A stretch of DNA of 64,000 nucleotides from Paenibacillus sp. OV219 (GTDB lineage: Bacteria; Bacillota; Bacilli; Paenibacillales; Paenibacillaceae), in assembly GCF_900110075.1 (NCBI RefSeq), contig NZ_FOCJ01000001.1:1-64000 (forward strand), in the 5' to 3' direction. The position numbers and the translations under genes were made by a program. A model generated the notes under the pieces. The model ran no database searches. It was not told where the DNA came from and saw only the letters and a list, made by a program, of their open reading frames with translations. This document shows positions 60,901-64,000 of this stretch, piece by piece. The first letter of the stretch is position 1, and each line of letters starts with the position of its first letter.

Positions 60901-63023
60901 TCAAAGACAATGTCATCGACGTGCCAAGCGGCGAGCAGCAGAGCTATGTCGTTACATTAACCCATGCGCAGCAAGATACGGATCAGTTCACGCTCAACAT
61001 TCCGGCGAATCAGCAGAAAGTTGTTCTCGATATCGCAGCGGCGCAGGACGGTCTTCCGCAAGTCACTGCTAACAAGGGCAAGCTGTCGCTAGCGATTGAG
61101 AAAGGAACGAAGCTGCTCGAAGGTGGCAGCTCGATGGAGCTGTTTACAAGCCTCGATGTGCAGGATGCGAAGCTGAACAGTCAAATTCAGCAGCAGCTCC
61201 AAGCAGGCGAGTCGCTTGGTTCAATTGAGCAAGCTTTTGTGATGGGGGCTGCAGATCAGTCGTATCGGTTCAGTTCGCCACTGAAGCTTACGATAAAAGG
61301 CGGCAAAGGGCAGCTCGCCGGTTACATCGAAGGAGATGTGTTCACGCCGATTCATATCTATGAATCCGAGGAGCAGGGAGCACAAGCGACGAATGGCGAT
61401 GCCAAGGTCACTTATGCCTTTATTGCTGGGGATGATTTGATCATTAAGACGAACCATTTTACGTCTTATGTGACTTACACAACTCGAGACGATGAAGGGA
61501 CAGCTGCCCCAGAGCCGGGCCTGTCCACGCTATTCAAAGACACGGATCAAATCGCAGCATGGGCTTATGAGGCGATTCAAACCGCTGTAACTAAAGGCTT
61601 CGTTCAGGGTAGCGGAGATAAGCTCGCACCGAAGTCTTCCGTCACGAGAGCGGAGTTTACGAAGCTGATGGTGAATGCTCTGGACTTGAAACCTACAGAG
61701 GCGAAATCGAGCAGCTTCAAGGATGTTCCGAAGCAAGCTTGGTTCGCGCCTTATGTGCATGCTGCCTATGAGGCGAACATCATTACCGGGTTTAACGATC
61801 AATTCAAGCCAAATGAGACGATTACTCGCGAACAAATGGCAGTTATGATTGCTCGTGCGCTCGGCATTGCGCCTGCCACGCAGACAACTGCGCTAAAGGA
61901 CATCGCTAAGGTGTCGATATGGGCGCAAGCGGATGTGAAGACGATCGCGACACTGCAACTAATGACGGGAAACGAGGGCTTCTTTAACCCGAGCCAGCCG
62001 GTTACGCGCGAAATGTCGTTCGTCGTTGCGATGCGTGCATTTGATTACAAGAATAAGCACCCGGAAGAAGCGGAAGCCGGCAACAAGATCAACCGCCAGC
62101 TTGCTTTAACAGCGGCATATGTCCAGCAGACGGTAACAGATCCGATTGTTTCGACGCTCGGCGGTGAATGGTCGGTCATTGGGCTTGCACGTTCAGGCAT
62201 TCAAGTGCCGGGGGCTTACTATGCGAAGTACTACAGCAATCTGGAGAAGAGGCTGAAAGAAAAATCAGGTGTTCTGCACAATGTGAAGTATACGGAGTAT
62301 GATCGTGCCATTCTGGCATTGACAGCAATCGGACGAAGCGTCGATAACGTTGCTGGATATAACTTGCTCGAGCGGCTTGCCGACTTCGATACGGTTGTGA
62401 AGCAGGGAATCAACGGACCTATTTTTGCCCTTATCGCCCTGGATAGTAAGGCGTATAGCATTCCCGCAGCAGCAAGCGGGAAGACGCAGACGACGAGAGA
62501 GCTGCTCATCGAATATATTCTGAAGCGTCAACTCGCAGATGGCGGTTGGGCACTTGGGGAAAGCGCTGCAGAAGCGGATACCGATGTGACCGCAATGGCG
62601 CTGCAAAGCTTGGCGCCGTATGTGCAGTCGAATCCGGCTGTGCGGACGGCTGTCGATCGAGCGATTGTTTGGCTGTCCAGCTACCAACAGGCAGATGGTG
62701 GCTTCATTAGCAATAAAGCGGTGAATTTGGAGAGCAGTGCACAGGTGATCGTAGCGCTGACAAGTCTAGCAATCGATCCGGACAAAGATACAAGGTTCAT
62801 TAAGAATGGGCATTCCGCGCTGGATGCACTGCTCAGCTATGCTGCTCCAAGCGGCGGATTCTATCATGTCAAATCCGGCGGCATAGGCAAAGGTGGCGCT
62901 ACTCCGGGCGAGGTCGACCCGATGGCGACCGATCAGGCGCTGTACGCGCTCGTTGCATATGACCGATACGCGCAGGGCCAATCAAGGTTATACGATATGA
63001 CGGACGCGAGAAACAATTTATGA
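57936..63023 (+). CDS. Cobalamin-controlled S-layer-anchored protein with three alpha/alpha-barrel regions and DUF4430 domains
   Basis: 1695 aa from the ATG at 57936 (GGGAGAG upstream; 57915 is an alternative). Signal peptide ~1-42 with cleavage near AFA-E. Then a Gln/Ser/Thr linker. Regions with prenyltransferase/squalene-cyclase-like alpha/alpha-barrel repeats at ~90-355, 360-632 and 1386-1690, each with the motif (GLNGPxxALIALDSxxY, NADGGFAL, WLxxxQQxxGGY). DUF4430 domains at ~640-745 and ~852-956 (GWMYSVNGSFPNY). Three SLH motifs at ~1199-1376 anchor it to secondary wall polymer. An Ig-like part at ~745-842. The barrel plus DUF4430 architecture is that of animal intrinsic factor/transcobalamin; with a B12 riboswitch upstream, corrinoid capture is the inference. 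Confidence 0.85.
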   Translation: MQASISEQAIRRKGIRKQLLVQLRALLLALAMLAACFVQPLAAFAEDAPSQSQLDSDSESQSQTQSQSQSQATTTDSLLQDVEAAIQSAALTVQSRTTIDDWQAVGLSKLNKPLPSSYIPALYKKLIAANGTFTLVTDYERTVIGLTAAHQDATKFAGYNLIEGIYNSPSMLNQGLNGPLYALIALDSGSYQVPTDALWTRDMLIAAIIAKQKADGGFALGNGASDPDITGMTLIALAPYAEQDAVTVAVDGAVNWLNEHQQANGGYLSYGQDASESVSQAIIGLTSNGIDPTESRFTKNGVNLIQKLLSFRQTDGSFSHTPTGSANGMATEQALQALIAYDSFAKAADRLYDFGARQAYGWPTDWILGVGNWWDREWQAIAVIRAGHEVPSTYLTAVDSFLDFMKQYPQYSLVTDYERIVMALSALHVDAADYAGMNVVEQIYNSSVMEAQGLNGPIFALLALDSGEYSTPSDAVWNRDRLLTAILAKQNADGGFALTGDVSDPDITAMALTALAPYRGQAVVETAGQKAVNWLSANQQSNGGYLSSGVDSSEGVAQAIIALASNGIDPTSTAFTKNGITLLDKLFTYLQADGGFLHVIDPQAATDFMATEQASQALSAYEMFVHDTGKLYQFGKPQPFVQVQVEGPEGPIASGRLSGTKALASLEELLQQNQIPITVTDSQYGKYVSSINFVAAGKYGGYDGWLFDVLRDGKWSFPAVGMDASDLQKSDKLVVYYGGDDTQLVDSVQVTPAVPKAGGAFRVTVKKTKLNWSDSGSEVVTSAAAGIQVKIGSVQAETDVNGVAVFSSGIQSAGTYSMEITGYQANKAPSVVRTVQSLTIAEQPVVQPPTTKYVTLSVTGDDQKGTILASKQVALQTGDTAYSVLTRELPGKVRSIGTGATLYVQGIDGLSEFDRGSGSGWMYSVNGSFPNYSAGLYKLKQNDVVAWRYTLDLGVDLGQDPGDWDPPSEGTGGSGGTGGTGGNGDNGAVKDNVIDVPSGEQQSYVVTLTHAQQDTDQFTLNIPANQQKVVLDIAAAQDGLPQVTANKGKLSLAIEKGTKLLEGGSSMELFTSLDVQDAKLNSQIQQQLQAGESLGSIEQAFVMGAADQSYRFSSPLKLTIKGGKGQLAGYIEGDVFTPIHIYESEEQGAQATNGDAKVTYAFIAGDDLIIKTNHFTSYVTYTTRDDEGTAAPEPGLSTLFKDTDQIAAWAYEAIQTAVTKGFVQGSGDKLAPKSSVTRAEFTKLMVNALDLKPTEAKSSSFKDVPKQAWFAPYVHAAYEANIITGFNDQFKPNETITREQMAVMIARALGIAPATQTTALKDIAKVSIWAQADVKTIATLQLMTGNEGFFNPSQPVTREMSFVVAMRAFDYKNKHPEEAEAGNKINRQLALTAAYVQQTVTDPIVSTLGGEWSVIGLARSGIQVPGAYYAKYYSNLEKRLKEKSGVLHNVKYTEYDRAILALTAIGRSVDNVAGYNLLERLADFDTVVKQGINGPIFALIALDSKAYSIPAAASGKTQTTRELLIEYILKRQLADGGWALGESAAEADTDVTAMALQSLAPYVQSNPAVRTAVDRAIVWLSSYQQADGGFISNKAVNLESSAQVIVALTSLAIDPDKDTRFIKNGHSALDALLSYAAPSGGFYHVKSGGIGKGGATPGEVDPMATDQALYALVAYDRYAQGQSRLYDMTDARNNL

Positions 63024-64000
63024 GTATGAGGCAACGCAAATGGCTCGTAGCGCTCGGCATAATCGCGATCCTTGCCGCTGAGTTCTATTGGGGCGGAAGC
63101 GATCAGCCGCCGAAGGGCAGCGATGCGACTTCGGTGGCGCCTGCCGGGGCGGTTGAACAAACACCGGCTGCGGATGTGGCGGAAGCGTCATCGAATGCCG
63201 GTGCCGATGCCGGAGCGGCTGCGGATGCAGCCACGCCTGAGCAGCAGCCGGCAGTGCAGGCTCCCGCTGTCAGTCAATCGGCAGCTGGAGATGTGCAGCA
63301 GCACGATTCGCCAGATAAAACAGCGGACTCGAAGCAGCCGTTGCAATCTACGCAGCCATCGGAGCAGAAGCAGCCGACAAAGCCGGCCGCTGTCGCCGAT
63401 TCGCAGACGAAGGGGGCGGGGAATGAAGGCTCTCCTTCGACGAGCTCGCCATCGGCGAACAAACCCGTGTCGAGCAAGCCAGCATCGAGCAAGTCATCGT
63501 CGAACCAACCTGCGTCAGACGCGCCTTCTACGTCTTCGCCAGCAGTTGTCTCCAAACCGCCAGCCAAATCCGTCGAAAAGGGCACGACCACTGGCAAGAA
63601 AGAGCCCTATCTCACAGATAAAGTGCCTGCTGGTAAGCCGGCTCCCGTTGAGTGGCAGGATGCCAAGGTGGATAAGAAGCAGCCGCTCACAGTGACATTG
63701 TCCGTCAGCTGCAAGACGATACTTGACCAGTTAGACAAGTTCAATTCGGATAAGCTGGAGGTGCTGCCTGAGGACGGCGTTATTTTTGCAGAGCAGAAGG
63801 TGTCCTTCTATGAGGGGGAATCGGTGTTCGACGTGTTACTGCGGGAAATGAAGAAGCATAAAATCCATATGGAGTTCGAGATGACTCCGCTCTACAACAG
63901 CAACTATGTTGAGGGCATCCATAATATTTATGAATTTGATTGCGGTGAGCTCAGCGGCTGGATGTATCGTGTGAACGGATGGTTCCCGAATTATGGCGCG
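63020..64000 (+). CDS. DUF4430-domain protein, partial (cut by the window end)
   Basis: The start ATG 63020 overlaps the previous stop (ATGA), so it is translationally coupled; ATG 63026 is an alternative. Residues ~7-24 are a signal/anchor (WLVALGIIAILAAEFYWG). A ~190-residue low-complexity Pro/Ser/Ala/Lys linker (wall-spanning type) follows, then a DUF4430 domain from about 225, seen as PLTVTLSVSCKTILDQL, SFYEGESVFDVLLREM and GELSGWMYRVNGWFPNYGA. Two cysteines (VSCK, FDCG) could form a disulfide. The domain is not complete at the edge. Second member of the cobalamin-controlled operon. Confidence 0.85.
   Translation, partial: MSMRQRKWLVALGIIAILAAEFYWGGSDQPPKGSDATSVAPAGAVEQTPAADVAEASSNAGADAGAAADAATPEQQPAVQAPAVSQSAAGDVQQHDSPDKTADSKQPLQSTQPSEQKQPTKPAAVADSQTKGAGNEGSPSTSSPSANKPVSSKPASSKSSSNQPASDAPSTSSPAVVSKPPAKSVEKGTTTGKKEPYLTDKVPAGKPAPVEWQDAKVDKKQPLTVTLSVSCKTILDQLDKFNSDKLEVLPEDGVIFAEQKVSFYEGESVFDVLLREMKKHKIHMEFEMTPLYNSNYVEGIHNIYEFDCGELSGWMYRVNGWFPNYGA

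Overview
The window looks like the chromosome of a Paenibacillus-type member of the Bacillota (Paenibacillaceae). Evidence: strong purine-rich ribosome binding sites, GTG/TTG starts, an S-layer-homology (SLH) anchored exoprotein, GH78/GH116/GxGYxYP carbohydrate-active enzymes, a SgrR-like regulator, a YoaS/YozG-type pair and an IS3-family (IS150-like) element. No rRNA, tRNA, CRISPR array or prophage was seen.

Region 1 (1-8.7 kb) is an accessory zone of small, often AT-rich, poorly conserved genes: a split membrane protein, two VOC-fold proteins, several mini-ORFs, a DUF2975/XRE pair, a ferritin-like protein and unknowns. They are separated by a dispersed structured repeat built on a TTRARCTAACG core and a bulged GGAGCAG/CTGCTCC hairpin. 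The same repeats reappear between small genes at 27.5-31.2 kb, so both zones have a one-gene-one-repeat, cassette-like layout.

Region 2 (8.8-25.9 kb) is one 17-kb operon of five very large proteins (924, 1165, 1130, 1863 and 627 aa). Four of the five genes overlap or abut the next and all lack secretion signals. I recognise only an M15-like peptidase motif at the end of the first and a DUF6603-type region in the second. It lies between the two repeat-rich zones and is followed by an IS3-family element (26,150-27,410) and remnants of other transposons. It is the main candidate for an undescribed multi-protein system.

Region 3 (31-57.5 kb) is ordinary chromosome: a serine beta-lactamase-like hydrolase, an SGNH hydrolase, cupins, a DUF429 protein, a decayed P-loop kinase, a soluble chemotaxis-type receptor, an FAD oxidoreductase with a SigJ-like ECF sigma factor, and a DUF4037 protein. 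A carbohydrate block follows: a GxGYxYP protein divergent from a frameshifted GH116 glycosidase, two aminoglycoside-phosphotransferase-fold kinases and a GH78 alpha-L-rhamnosidase. Next come an MFS transporter, a Rieske protein, a SgrR-like solute-binding regulator and a P-loop kinase.

Region 4 (57.5-64 kb) holds a cobalamin riboswitch with a terminator. It is followed by a 1695-aa S-layer-anchored protein with three alpha/alpha-barrel regions and two DUF4430 (transcobalamin-C-terminal-like) domains, then by an overlapping second DUF4430 protein cut off by the window end. The arrangement suggests a B12-repressed cell-surface corrinoid capture system that resembles animal intrinsic factor/transcobalamin in architecture.
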